DNA of 46,781 bases from an uncultured beta proteobacterium (GCA_903830985.1 CAIKVZ010000193.1:1-46781), one strand, 5' to 3'; numbered from the stretch's first letter, positions 1 to 8,072 are shown. Notes: generated by a model not told the origin, from the sequence alone. A program made the numbers and translations.

Positions 1-1
1 C

Positions 2-1243
2 GCAGCCAGTCATGGCACGGGTGCGGTGGAGGAGTTGAGCTTTCGTGGCATTTCCGAAGACAGCAGCCCGGTGGTGCGCCTGGTCAACTCCACCTTGTAT
101 GACGCCTTGCGCACCGACGCCAGCGACATTCACCTGGAGTCGAACCTGGGTGGCATGACCATTCGCTACCGGCTCGACGGCGTGCTCTCCACCGTCGGTT
201 CCGTGCCTTCCGTGCCGCTGGCCGAGCAGGTGATCTCGCGTATCAAGGTGATGTCCGAACTTGACATTGCCGAGCGCCGGATTCCGCAGGACGGACGTTT
301 TCGCGTCAGCATCGGCGGGCGCGAAGTCGATCTGCGCGTCTCCATCATGCCCAGCATTCACGGCGAGGATGCGGTGTTGCGCGTGCTCGACAAGAAAGCG
401 CTGAGTGAGCCCGGTAAGGGCTTGCAGCTGACCGGCCTGGGCTTTGACGAGGCCACGGCGCTGGTGCTGCGCCGGTTGGCAAGCCTGCCCTACGGCATGT
501 TTTTGGTGACCGGTCCCACCGGCTCGGGCAAGACCACGACGCTGTACGCGGCCATCTCCGAGATCAATCACGGCAACGACAAGATCGTCACCATCGAAGA
601 TCCGGTGGAGTACCAGTTGCCCGGCGTGTTGCAGATTCCGGTGAACGAGCGCAAGGGATTGACGTTCGCGCGCGGCCTGCGCTCCATACTGCGCCACGAC
701 CCGGACAAGATCATGGTGGGGGAAATCCGCGATGCCGAGACCGCGCAGATCGCCATCCAGTCGGCGCTCACCGGGCACCTGGTGTTCACCACCGTGCACG
801 CCAACAACGTGTTCGACGTGCTGGGGCGCTTTGCCCATATGGGCGTGGATCCCTATGCTTTTGTGGCGGCGCTCAACGGCATCCTGGCACAGCGCCTGGT
901 GCGGGTTATTTGTGGGCATTGCATCGAGGACGATGTGCCCGACGCCACGCTGCTGGCCGATTCTGGATTGGCCGGGGCGGACCTGTCGGCCTTTCGTTTT
1001 CGCATTGGACGCGGCTGCGGGCACTGCCGTGGCACGGGCTACAAGGGGCGCAAGTCGATTGCCGAGATCCTGCATCTGACCGACGCGATTCGCGAACTGA
1101 TCGTGGACAAGGCGCCGATACGGCGGATCAAGGAAGCCGCGGTGGCCGACGGCACGCGCTTCCTGCGCGACTCGGCCATGGACCTGGTGAAGGCCGGCGA
1201 AACCACACTGACGGAAATCAATCGTGTCACTTTTGTTGCCTGA
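2..1243 (+). CDS. gspE: GspE/PilB-type secretion ATPase, 5' end cut by window edge
   Basis: Cytoplasmic hexameric ATPase that powers pseudopilus or pilus assembly. The reading frame is open to the left edge, so the N-terminal domain is missing; a GTG at 26 exists but is internal. Counting from that GTG, the Walker A GPTGSGKT is at 163-170, followed by the Asp box (TIEDPVEY), Walker B (IMVGEIRDAE) and His box (TGHLVFTTVHANN), in the order expected of type II/IV secretion ATPases. Two CxxC pairs (ICGHC and GCGHC, about 30 residues apart) form the zinc-binding insert seen in GspE/PilB but absent from PilT retraction ATPases. This argues for an assembly rather than a retraction motor. It overlaps the next gene by 20 bases. 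Family certain; whether it serves a T2SS or a pilus is less so. Confidence 0.9.
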   Translation, partial: AASHGTGAVEELSFRGISEDSSPVVRLVNSTLYDALRTDASDIHLESNLGGMTIRYRLDGVLSTVGSVPSVPLAEQVISRIKVMSELDIAERRIPQDGRFRVSIGGREVDLRVSIMPSIHGEDAVLRVLDKKALSEPGKGLQLTGLGFDEATALVLRRLASLPYGMFLVTGPTGSGKTTTLYAAISEINHGNDKIVTIEDPVEYQLPGVLQIPVNERKGLTFARGLRSILRHDPDKIMVGEIRDAETAQIAIQSALTGHLVFTTVHANNVFDVLGRFAHMGVDPYAFVAALNGILAQRLVRVICGHCIEDDVPDATLLADSGLAGADLSAFRFRIGRGCGHCRGTGYKGRKSIAEILHLTDAIRELIVDKAPIRRIKEAAVADGTRFLRDSAMDLVKAGETTLTEINRVTFVA

Positions 1244-2042
1244 AACCCTGCATGTTTTTTATGCTCCTGGCAGCGTGCTGGCGTTGACCCGTTGCGGCTG
1301 GCGCGGCCGTCTGGGCGCGTCGCGCCGCTTCGCCGTGGCGCCGGGCACCGGGGACCCATGGCGCGAGCCTTTGGCCAGTCTGGGCGCTGCCCTGGAGGAG
1401 TTCCAGCCGCGTCGGGTGCGGCTCGTGCTGTCGCACCATTTTGTGCAGTTTCGTGTCCTGCCCCGGCGCGACGACCTGGGCGGCGACGCTGATTACCTGG
1501 CTTTGGCCGGACTGGAATTTTCCAACGCCTTTGGCACCATGGCCGAGAGCTGGACCACGGCGTTGAGTGACGAGTCGCCGGGCCAGCCCCGGGTGGCCTG
1601 CGCCATGGCTTCGGGCTTGCTGTTGGCACTGGGCGAAGCCGTTGCCGGTGCTGGCGCCAAGCTCCTGGCGGTGCAGCCCTACCTCGCGGTGGCGGCCGAT
1701 GTGGGCGGTCGGCAAAGCCGTGGTTCGGGCTGGCAGTGGTTGGTCTTGCACGAGCCCGGACGCGTGTGTGTGGCAGTGCGCCAGGCCGCAGCTTGGCGCT
1801 GGGTGCGCCATGTGCGCGTCGGCGACGACTGGGCGCTGCGTTTGGGCTCCCTGCTGGAGAGCGAGGCCTTGCTGGCCGGGCTGGAGGTGCCCGGCAGCGC
1901 GGTCCAGGTGTTTGCACCCGGCGCTGCGTCCGAGGTCTGCAGCGCCTTGCGCGCTGGCGGCTATCAGTTGCTCGAACCCAAAGAGGGGGCGGGTTTTGAG
2001 GCAGCACGCGATGGCGCCTTTGCACCGGCCTGGCTGGGATGA
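1224..2042 (+). CDS. PilM/GspL/MshI-like inner-membrane platform protein
   Basis: A 272-residue protein with no signal peptide or clear membrane helix. Position, size and the predicted next partners (PilN- and PilO-like) suggest the cytoplasmic actin-like PilM/GspL/MshI component that links the ATPase to the inner-membrane platform. Sequence recognition is weak: no textbook ATP-binding motif is visible, so the assignment rests mainly on synteny. The start is a GTG inside the end of the ATPase gene, and the stop overlaps the next ATG as ATGA, giving tight translational coupling. The composition is rich in Ala, Leu, Gly and Trp. The match to MSHA order (mshI-J-K-L = PilM/N, PilO, PilP, secretin) supports the role. 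Confidence 0.6.
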   Translation: MSLLLPETLHVFYAPGSVLALTRCGWRGRLGASRRFAVAPGTGDPWREPLASLGAALEEFQPRRVRLVLSHHFVQFRVLPRRDDLGGDADYLALAGLEFSNAFGTMAESWTTALSDESPGQPRVACAMASGLLLALGEAVAGAGAKLLAVQPYLAVAADVGGRQSRGSGWQWLVLHEPGRVCVAVRQAAAWRWVRHVRVGDDWALRLGSLLESEALLAGLEVPGSAVQVFAPGAASEVCSALRAGGYQLLEPKEGAGFEAARDGAFAPAWLG

Positions 2043-2578
2043 AAAGGTCTGCCATGCATCTTGATTTTCTCCGCCCCCACCGGCGCGCCAGCGTTTGGGG
2101 CTGGCTGTTGCTGGGCTTGAGTCTGTTGGCTGTCGGCCTGCTTGTGGACTGGCGCTGGCTGGAACTTGAGCCCCGGTTGCAAGCCGGCGACGCCGAACTG
2201 CGCCGCCTGCAGGCCACACTCGGTGCGCGCCAGGGCGCCGCGCCGCGGCTCAGCGAAGAACAGGTGGCACTGCAATGGACAGCTGCTGCCAAGGCGGCAC
2301 AGGATCTGGCAACGCCCTGGGGGCCGGTTTTTGCCCTGCTGGAGGACGGCGCGGACGGCGACGTCGCCTTGCTCAGTCTGGAGCCCGACGGCGCACGCCA
2401 CGAACTGCTGCTGACCGGTGAAGCACGCAATTACGCAGCGCTGCTGGGCTACTTCCGTTACCTGCAGGATCAGCCCTTGCTCAGCGCCGTAGCCTTGCAG
2501 ACGCATCAGGTGAACCGGCTCGATCGGGACAAGCCCGTGCGCTTTCGCATCACGGCCCATTGGGGGAAGGCCTCGTGA
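2039..2578 (+). CDS. PilN-like inner-membrane assembly protein
   Basis: A 179-residue bitopic protein. A short basic N-terminus (RPHRR) is followed by one membrane helix at about residues 19-38, then a periplasmic part that begins with a likely coiled coil (LEPRLQAGDAELRRLQATL). This is the PilN/GspL-C-terminal layout. It should pair with the PilO-like product of the next gene and hold the platform to the secretin. Two starts are possible: ATG 2039, which overlaps the upstream stop as ATGA, and ATG 2054, which has the better ribosome site (AAAGG, six bases away). The 3' end overlaps the next GTG as GTGA. Confidence 0.65.
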   Translation: MKRSAMHLDFLRPHRRASVWGWLLLGLSLLAVGLLVDWRWLELEPRLQAGDAELRRLQATLGARQGAAPRLSEEQVALQWTAAAKAAQDLATPWGPVFALLEDGADGDVALLSLEPDGARHELLLTGEARNYAALLGYFRYLQDQPLLSAVALQTHQVNRLDRDKPVRFRITAHWGKAS

Positions 2579-3129
2579 ACGCGCAAGCATGGCGCCTGCG
2601 CGCCGTTTATGCATTGCGACGGCTCGGACTGCCTGGCGCACTGGGCGCCCTGTGCCTGCTGGCGCTGCTCGCGTTCGTGCTGCTCGAGGTGCGTCCGGCA
2701 GCGCAGCGCCTGGCCGGTTTCGCCGATCGCATGTCCGCGTTGCAGCGCCGCGCCGCAGAACAAACTGCTCCCGATGGTGTACCGCAGACACCGGACCAGC
2801 AATTGCTCGCCTTTTATGACGATTTCCCTGCCACTGCAGAGATTGCCGACGTGTTGGCCGGCGTGCACGGCATTGCGCAGGCGCAGCAGTTGTCGCTGGA
2901 TCTGGGTGAATACGCGGTGGAGAAAACGCCCGGTGCGCGCCTCGACCGCGTGCGCATCACGTTGCCGGTCAAAGGTGGCTACCCGCAGTTGCGTCAGTTG
3001 GTTTTCGAGGCGCTGCGCCTGCATCCCTCGCTGGCGCTGGAGAGCCTGTCCCTGCGGCGCGACAAGGTGTCCGATGAAGTGCTGGACGGGCGGATCGTCT
3101 TCAGGCTGTACGTGGAGCACGGCGCATGA
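2575..3129 (+). CDS. PilO/MshJ-like inner-membrane assembly protein
   Basis: About 184 residues: a short cytoplasmic N-terminus, one strong membrane helix near residues 21-40 (LGALCLLALLAFVLLEV), a coiled-coil stretch and a compact ferredoxin-like C-terminal domain of the PilO/GspM type. I chose GTG 2575 because it makes a GTGA overlap with the upstream stop and has a strong purine-rich site (GGGGGAAGG, 2562-2570) at good spacing; a TTG at 2560 is also in frame but would lie within that site. It probably forms a heterodimer with the PilN-like protein. Family call comes from topology, size and gene order. Confidence 0.65.
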   Translation: MNAQAWRLRAVYALRRLGLPGALGALCLLALLAFVLLEVRPAAQRLAGFADRMSALQRRAAEQTAPDGVPQTPDQQLLAFYDDFPATAEIADVLAGVHGIAQAQQLSLDLGEYAVEKTPGARLDRVRITLPVKGGYPQLRQLVFEALRLHPSLALESLSLRRDKVSDEVLDGRIVFRLYVEHGA

Positions 3130-3713
3130 AGGCGCAACACACACGCTGGTTGCTGGGGGCGGGTCTGCTGGCCACACTGGTGCTGGTTTGGCTGGCACCT
3201 CAGGACGATACGGTCGTGCCGCGCACGCCCGCGCGCAGCGGCAAAGCGCAGCCAGCGCTGGCGCAGGCGCCGCTGACCGAGACGGCGGCAGTGGACAATG
3301 TGGCCACGCCCAAGCCCTCCCGCGTCAACGCCCGTGTCACCGCGCCACCGTTGCGCGGCGAAGCGCTGAATCGTCCCGAGCGCGTGGCCGCGCCCGACGA
3401 TGGGGTCAATCTGTTTCAGGCAACAACGTGGTTCATCGCGCCTCCCGCGCCGCCGCCACCGCCACCTGCACCCCCACCACCGCCGCCACCGGCGCCGACG
3501 GCGCCCGCCCTGCCTTTTGTCTTCCTGGGGCAGATCATTGAGGATGGCAAGGCCCAGGTCATCCTGGCCCGAGGCGACCGTGTCGTCACGGTTTTCGTGG
3601 GCGACGCGATCGACAAGGCCTACCGGCTGGAAAGTCTGCACAGCGGCGTTCTGACCTTCGTCTACCTTCCGCTGGATACGCGGCAAACACTTGCGACAGG
3701 GGTTACCCAATGA
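3126..3713 (+). CDS. PilP/GspC/MshK-like periplasmic linker protein with polyproline rod
   Basis: 195 residues. One N-terminal membrane anchor (about 9-24) is followed by a long disordered Ala/Pro/Thr region, a nearly pure proline stretch at 106-127, and a small C-terminal beta domain (about 128-185; FVFLGQIIEDGKAQVILARG) of the GspC homology-region/PilP type. That domain contacts the secretin N0 domain in T2SS and pili. The proline rod would span the periplasm. Its runs of six and seven consecutive prolines should stall ribosomes unless EF-P acts. The gene overlaps both neighbours by ATGA, so it lies in one translationally coupled operon. Confidence 0.65.
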   Translation: MKAQHTRWLLGAGLLATLVLVWLAPQDDTVVPRTPARSGKAQPALAQAPLTETAAVDNVATPKPSRVNARVTAPPLRGEALNRPERVAAPDDGVNLFQATTWFIAPPAPPPPPPAPPPPPPPAPTAPALPFVFLGQIIEDGKAQVILARGDRVVTVFVGDAIDKAYRLESLHSGVLTFVYLPLDTRQTLATGVTQ

Positions 3714-5743
3714 TCGATTTCAGGCTGATTTCTTCCGGGGCTGCGCGCATCGGCTTACCGGGCATGGGGCTGAGCGCGGTCGCGCTGGCCGTGCTGCTGT
3801 CGGGCTGTGCACAGGGCGAATTGGTGCGATATCAGGGCATGTCGCTGCTGGCCGAGAGCAAGTACGAAGAAGGCCTGGGTCTGCTGGCCGAGTCGGTTCG
3901 GCTCAATCCCGGCAGCGCCGAGTTGCGCAAGGATTACCTGTACCAGCGCGGTGTGATCGTGGACCGCATGCTGGCTGACGCGGCAGCGCAAAGGCGCGCC
4001 AACCGGCTGGATGCGGCCGAGGTGTACTACCGGCGCATCTTCACCCTGGAGCCGAGCAACGCCGCGGCGCAGCAGGGCATGGCCGAGCTCGACGCGCAGC
4101 GCCGTCACGCCCGCTTGCTGGACGAGGCGCAGAGCCTGCTCGGCAAGGGCGACCAGGCCGGAGCACGGGCCCTGCTCAATGTGGTCACGGTGGAGAATCC
4201 CGGCGAGCCCCGCGCTGCCAGGCTTCGCTATCAGCTGGAAGAGCCTTCCCTGAAGGAGCAACTGGCGGGTCCAACGCTGAACATCAAGGGACGCAAGCCG
4301 CTGACGCTGCAATTTCGTGATGCCAACCTGAAGATGGTGATGGAGGCCATCTCGCGTGCCACGGGGGTGAACATCCTGCTCGACAAGGAGGTGCGCAATG
4401 ACATCAAGGTCACGATCTTCGTGCGCGACACCTCGGTCGAAGAAACCCTGGACCTGCTGCTGATCCAGAACCAGTTGGAAAAGCGCATTCTGGGCGAGAA
4501 CACCGTGCTGATTTATCCCGCCACCTCGGCCAAGAGCAAGGACTATCAGGATCTGAAGGTGCGCCGTTTCACGCTCGGTAACGCCGACCCGAAGCAGGTG
4601 CAGACCATGCTCAAGACCATCCTGAAGATCAAGGACATTTTTGTCGATGAGAAGTCCAGCGCCGTGGTGATCCGGGACACGCCCGACGCCGTGCGCCTGG
4701 CGGAAAAACTGGTCTTGTCCATGGACCAGCCCGAGCCCGAAGTGATGCTGGAAATCGACGTCATGCAGGTCGACCGCAACCGCATGTTGTCGCTGGGCAT
4801 CGACTGGACCAAGAGCTTCACCTGGTCGCTGCGCGACAAGATGAGCCTGCTGGATTTCAAGAACCGCACGGCCGCTGATGTGAGCCTGTCGGGGCTCTCG
4901 GTCACGGCCAATGCCAGCAAGACCGACGGCGATGTGAACGACCTGGCGACGCCACGCATTCGCGTGCGAAACAAGGAAAAAGCCAAGATTCTCGTCGGTA
5001 CGCGCAATCCTGTGGTGTCCAGCGCGGCCACGCCGGCGCCCACCGGTGGCGGCTCGACGGTCTACAACACCAGCGTCACCTACATTGAAACCGGCATCAA
5101 GCTCGAGGTGGAGCCCAACATTCACCCGGATGGGGACGTTGCCATCAAGATCAACCTCGAGGTCAGCAGCGCCGGTGCGCAGATCGACACCGGCACCTCG
5201 GGCACGGTGGTGTTCCCGATCAACACCAACAACGTGACCACCTTGCTGCAACTCAAGGACGGCGAGACGCAAATCCTGGGCGGCCTGCTGCAACAACAGT
5301 CCGACCAGAGCCAGACCAAGATTCCCGGTGCCGGCGACGTGCCTTTGCTGGGCAGATTGTTTGGTACGACACGTGACAACTGGAACAAGAAAGAGCTGCT
5401 GCTGGCCATCACGCCGCACATCATCCGAAACATTCCGACCGGTGAAGCCGATCTGGTGGAAATGTGGTCCGGCACCGATGCCAAGCTGCGTTTTGGCGCA
5501 CCCAATTTGAAAGCCTCGGGTGGCAGCGGCGTGCTCGGCGTGTCGGGCGCAGGCGCTGCGCCGACGGGGCCGGCAGCGACGGCGACGGGAACGCCCACGC
5601 CGCCCCAGGGAATAGGGCCGCGCGGCAGCCCGTCACCGCGACCGGTGGTGGCGCCGGTGACGCCGGTTGCACCTTCGGAAGCCCCGCCTGGGCCCGACGC
5701 AGCAGAGCCTGCGGCGAATACCGCGCCGGGTACAGCGCAGTGA
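3710..5743 (+). CDS. gspD: Secretin lipoprotein with N-terminal TPR region (GspD/MshL type)
   Basis: 677 residues; the outer-membrane gate of the machine. It starts with a lipoprotein signal whose lipobox (LSGC) places the lipidated Cys at 33. Residues about 40-180 form TPR-like helical repeats (ASKYEEGLGLLAESVRLNPG-type spacing, then DAAEVYYRRIFTLEPSNA). Next come an STN/N0-like domain (about 195-285), an N1/NolW-like domain (about 290-350) and the secretin barrel (about 350-575), with the usual VPLLGRLF and LLLAITPHII motifs near its end. The last 80 or so residues are a Gly/Ala/Pro/Thr-rich tail that overlaps the next gene's start. The TPR-secretin fusion and lipidation resemble MSHA/Tad-like secretins more than classical GspD. 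An ATGA overlap fixes the start. Confidence 0.85.
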   Translation: MIDFRLISSGAARIGLPGMGLSAVALAVLLSGCAQGELVRYQGMSLLAESKYEEGLGLLAESVRLNPGSAELRKDYLYQRGVIVDRMLADAAAQRRANRLDAAEVYYRRIFTLEPSNAAAQQGMAELDAQRRHARLLDEAQSLLGKGDQAGARALLNVVTVENPGEPRAARLRYQLEEPSLKEQLAGPTLNIKGRKPLTLQFRDANLKMVMEAISRATGVNILLDKEVRNDIKVTIFVRDTSVEETLDLLLIQNQLEKRILGENTVLIYPATSAKSKDYQDLKVRRFTLGNADPKQVQTMLKTILKIKDIFVDEKSSAVVIRDTPDAVRLAEKLVLSMDQPEPEVMLEIDVMQVDRNRMLSLGIDWTKSFTWSLRDKMSLLDFKNRTAADVSLSGLSVTANASKTDGDVNDLATPRIRVRNKEKAKILVGTRNPVVSSAATPAPTGGGSTVYNTSVTYIETGIKLEVEPNIHPDGDVAIKINLEVSSAGAQIDTGTSGTVVFPINTNNVTTLLQLKDGETQILGGLLQQQSDQSQTKIPGAGDVPLLGRLFGTTRDNWNKKELLLAITPHIIRNIPTGEADLVEMWSGTDAKLRFGAPNLKASGGSGVLGVSGAGAAPTGPAATATGTPTPPQGIGPRGSPSPRPVVAPVTPVAPSEAPPGPDAAEPAANTAPGTAQ

Positions 5744-6222
5744 AGCCAAAGCGCGCCAGTTCAGGATTTACGCTGGTCGAGCTGCTGGTCAGCATCGCCA
5801 TCGTGGGCCTGCTGGCGTCGGTGGCGGTTCCCATGACCGAACTGGTGCTTCAGCGCAGCAAGGAGCGAGATTTGCGCACGGCATTGCGGGAAATTCGCAG
5901 TGGCATCGATGCCTACAAGCGAGCCTCGGACGAGGGCCGTATCGCCACGGATGCTCTGGCTTCAGGGTACCCACCGTCACTGCAGAGTCTGGTGGATGGT
6001 GTCACGGACGCGCGCAGTCCGGGCAAGAGCAGCCAGCTGTATTTTTTGCGGCGCATCCCGCGCGATCCGTTTGCCGATGCCGGCGCCGATCCAGCGACGG
6101 GCTGGGGCAAGCGCGCCTACGCCAGCCCGCCCGATCAGCCATCCGAGGGGTATGACGTTTTTGATGTGTTTTCTCAATCCAGGGAAACGGGCCTGAATGG
6201 CGTCCGTTACCAGTTATGGTGA
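5740..6222 (+). CDS. gspG: Type II pseudopilin, GspG-like
   Basis: 160 residues from GTG 5740, chosen because it overlaps the secretin stop as GTGA and gives a short basic leader. The prepilin peptidase site is SSG|FTLVELL with Glu at mature position 5, followed by the usual hydrophobic helix (VSIAIVGLLASVAVPM). The C-terminal half has the GspG signature order: IPRDPF, then GWGKRAY, then YDVFDVFSQS and a terminal RYQLW. The protein should be cleaved and N-methylated by a PilD/GspO peptidase, which is not in this window, and polymerise into a periplasmic pseudopilus. Confidence 0.85.
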   Translation: MKPKRASSGFTLVELLVSIAIVGLLASVAVPMTELVLQRSKERDLRTALREIRSGIDAYKRASDEGRIATDALASGYPPSLQSLVDGVTDARSPGKSSQLYFLRRIPRDPFADAGADPATGWGKRAYASPPDQPSEGYDVFDVFSQSRETGLNGVRYQLW

Positions 6223-6626
6223 GGCCAGGCATCGCCAGAGCGGTGTGTTGGCGTCGCCTCGCAGGCTTTACCCTGATCGAATTGATGGTGGTGCTGTCCA
6301 TCGTCGCCTTGCTGTTGTCGGTGGCCGTGCCGCGTTATTTCAGCAGCCTGAACAAATCCAAGGAAACCGTATTGCGCGCCAACCTGGTGGCGACCCGCGA
6401 CGCGCTGGACAAATATTTTGGTGACACTGGGCGCTACCCGGACTCCCTGGAGCAATTGGTCCAGGCCCGTTATTTGCGCACGCTGCCGCTCGACCCCCTG
6501 ACCGACAGCACGACCACCTGGACCCTGGTACCACCCGACAAGCCCGAGCGTGCCGGCGCTGTTTACGATCTGCACAGCGGGGCTGCGGGCAAGGCGGTCG
6601 ATGGGAGCAACTACAGTGACTGGTAG
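6216..6626 (+). CDS. Type II pseudopilin, second GspG-like copy
   Basis: 136 residues. The class III signal is RRLAG|FTLIELMVV with Glu5 present. A long hydrophobic helix follows, then a small C-terminal domain with DTGRYPDSLEQLV, LPLDPLTD and the terminal YDLHSG...DGSNYSDW, typical of GspG-like pseudopilins in Burkholderiales. ATG 6216 overlaps the previous stop; GTG 6219 is also in frame and would make a GTGA overlap. With its neighbour it gives two Glu5-containing subunits, one of which may be the major and the other a minor component. Confidence 0.82.
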   Translation: MVRPGIARAVCWRRLAGFTLIELMVVLSIVALLLSVAVPRYFSSLNKSKETVLRANLVATRDALDKYFGDTGRYPDSLEQLVQARYLRTLPLDPLTDSTTTWTLVPPDKPERAGAVYDLHSGAAGKAVDGSNYSDW

Positions 6627-7155
6627 GCGTAGTCACTCGCGGCAGGCGGGATTCACCTACATTGCCCTGCTGTTGGCGGTGGCCATCATGGGCGTCTGGC
6701 TGGGTGCGACGGCCAGCGTTTTTCACATGAGCGTACAGCGCGAAAAGGAACAGGAGTTGCTGTTTATCGGCAATCAATTCCGCCAGGCGCTGGAAAGCTA
6801 TTCGGCCGGTTCGGTGGGCAGCGCGCGGCGCTTTCCCTTGCGCCTGGAAGACCTGTTGCTGGACGAACGCACGCTGGTCAAGCGGCGCCACCTGCGGCGC
6901 ATCTATCTGGACCCCATGACCGGCCAGGACGATTGGGGCCTGGTGCTGGGTGCAGGAGGGCAGATCGTGGGGGTGCACAGCCTGTCAACGGGGGAGCCCA
7001 TCAAGAAAGCCGGTTTTGCCGTGAAAGACCAGAATTTTTCCGACAAGAGCAGCTATGTCGAATGGGTCTTTCTTGCGAAAATCGAACCTGTCAAGGCTGC
7101 GGCGCCGGCTCCCAAAGCGGTGCCGGCGCGCGGTTCGGCGCAGCCGCGACCCTGA
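6601..7155 (+). CDS. Atypical prepilin-like protein lacking Glu5
   Basis: About 184 residues. The leader ends RQAG|FTYIALLLAVAIMG, so the prepilin peptidase site is intact, but the mature position 5 is Ala rather than Glu. Loss of Glu5 is known in the tip pseudopilin GspK. The soluble part has VQREKEQELLFIGNQFRQAL, then LDPMTGQDDWGLV and HSLSTGEPIKKAGF, and ends in an Ala/Pro/Arg tail. The start may be ATG 6601 (AAGG six bases upstream) or GTG 6616 (GGGAG eight bases upstream); both overlap the previous gene. It probably acts as a minor or tip subunit. It is the last structural gene of the cluster. Confidence 0.75.
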   Translation: MGATTVTGRRSHSRQAGFTYIALLLAVAIMGVWLGATASVFHMSVQREKEQELLFIGNQFRQALESYSAGSVGSARRFPLRLEDLLLDERTLVKRRHLRRIYLDPMTGQDDWGLVLGAGGQIVGVHSLSTGEPIKKAGFAVKDQNFSDKSSYVEWVFLAKIEPVKAAAPAPKAVPARGSAQPRP

Positions 7156-7185
7156 GTCCTGCCAACCCTTTAACTGTCCCTGAAC

Positions 7186-7845
7186 ATGACACCCAAACAC
7201 ACGGTACTGATTGCGGAAGACCATGCCTTGCTGCGCGCTGGTATGCGAGCGCTGCTTGCCTCGGAGCCCGATATCGAGGTGGTTTGCGAGGTGGATACCG
7301 GGGAGGATGCGGTGCGAATGGCATGCGCGTTGAAGCCGTCCGTGGTACTCATGGACCTGAACATGCCTGGGCGCGGCGGCTTGCATGCCCTGGCTGAAAT
7401 CAAGCGGCGCGAACCGCAGATCAAGTTGCTGGTGATCACCATGCACAAGACCGACGAATACATCCAGGAAGCCTTACGCAGCGGCGCGTCGGGCTATCTG
7501 CTCAAGGAATCGAGCCATGAGGAATTGCGCATCGCCATTCGTACGGTGCTGGCGGGCAAGGTCTACCTGAGCCCGGATGTGTCGGCCCGCATGGTTTCCA
7601 ACATGATAGGGGCCGGGAGCCGGCCGGCGGCGACCAGCACGGCACTGGATACGCTGACCACGCGCGAGCGCGAAGTGCTCAAACTGGTCGCGGAAGGGCT
7701 GGGCAACAAGCAGGTGGCGCATCAACTCAGTCTCAGCGTCAAGACAGTGGAAAAGCATCGCTCCAGCCTGATGCGCAAACTGGGCTTGCGCAATGTGGCC
7801 ATGCTGGCCAGTTACGCCTTCAGCAACGGTATCGTCACCGTCTGA
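7186..7845 (+). CDS. NarL/FixJ-family response regulator, orphan
   Basis: 219 residues. The receiver domain has the acidic pair E11-D12, the phospho-acceptor D57 (VVLMDLNMPG), the conserved Thr in LLVITMHK and the Lys in GYLLKESS. A LuxR-type helix-turn-helix follows at about 155-215 (LTTREREVLKLVAEG, then VKTVEKHRSSLMRKL). All phosphotransfer residues are present. No histidine kinase is adjacent. It lies 30 bases after the pilin-like genes on the same strand, so it may be co-transcribed with, or control, the secretion/pilus cluster; that link is inference. No strong ribosome site precedes ATG 7186. Confidence 0.9.
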   Translation: MTPKHTVLIAEDHALLRAGMRALLASEPDIEVVCEVDTGEDAVRMACALKPSVVLMDLNMPGRGGLHALAEIKRREPQIKLLVITMHKTDEYIQEALRSGASGYLLKESSHEELRIAIRTVLAGKVYLSPDVSARMVSNMIGAGSRPAATSTALDTLTTREREVLKLVAEGLGNKQVAHQLSLSVKTVEKHRSSLMRKLGLRNVAMLASYAFSNGIVTV

Positions 7846-7847
7846 AA

Positions 7848-8072
7848 TCAGGCACTGACGTTGAGATTTTTTCCGATGGTCTGACCCAGGTTGTTGATGC
7901 TGGACTGTGCCGCCTTGGCCGCAGTCGCCACCGAGCCGCCGTCGTCCGTGTCGCCGTCAGCACGCAGGTCCTTGCCGGCAACGGTTGCTTCGGTTGTTTC
8001 GGCCACCGATGGTTTGGCCGGCGTTTGCAGAGCGGCGGTGGCGCTGCCGGAAGAAATCGAACTGACGTTCAT
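7848..8072 (-). CDS. Small unknown protein
   Basis: 74 residues from ATG 8072, chosen because AAAGG lies six bases upstream; a longer frame has no such site. It is Ser/Ala/Thr-rich with an acidic middle (DGDTDDGG) and a C-terminal amphipathic stretch (AQSSINNLGQTIGKN). There is no signal peptide or membrane helix. The MNVSSISS start is faintly like YjfB-type 'putative motility' proteins, and it lies next to a chemoreceptor gene, but this is not enough to name it. It converges on the response regulator gene with only two bases between the stops. Confidence 0.55.
   Translation of the reverse strand: MNVSSISSGSATAALQTPAKPSVAETTEATVAGKDLRADGDTDDGGSVATAAKAAQSSINNLGQTIGKNLNVSA

Noticed and set aside
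3755-5419. Very long open frame on the minus strand opposite the secretin gene
   Set aside because: High-GC coding DNA leaves long antisense frames; its translation is low in recognisable motifs and the plus-strand secretin is certain. The same holds for the long frames opposite feoB (17595-19523) and clpA (44848-46641).
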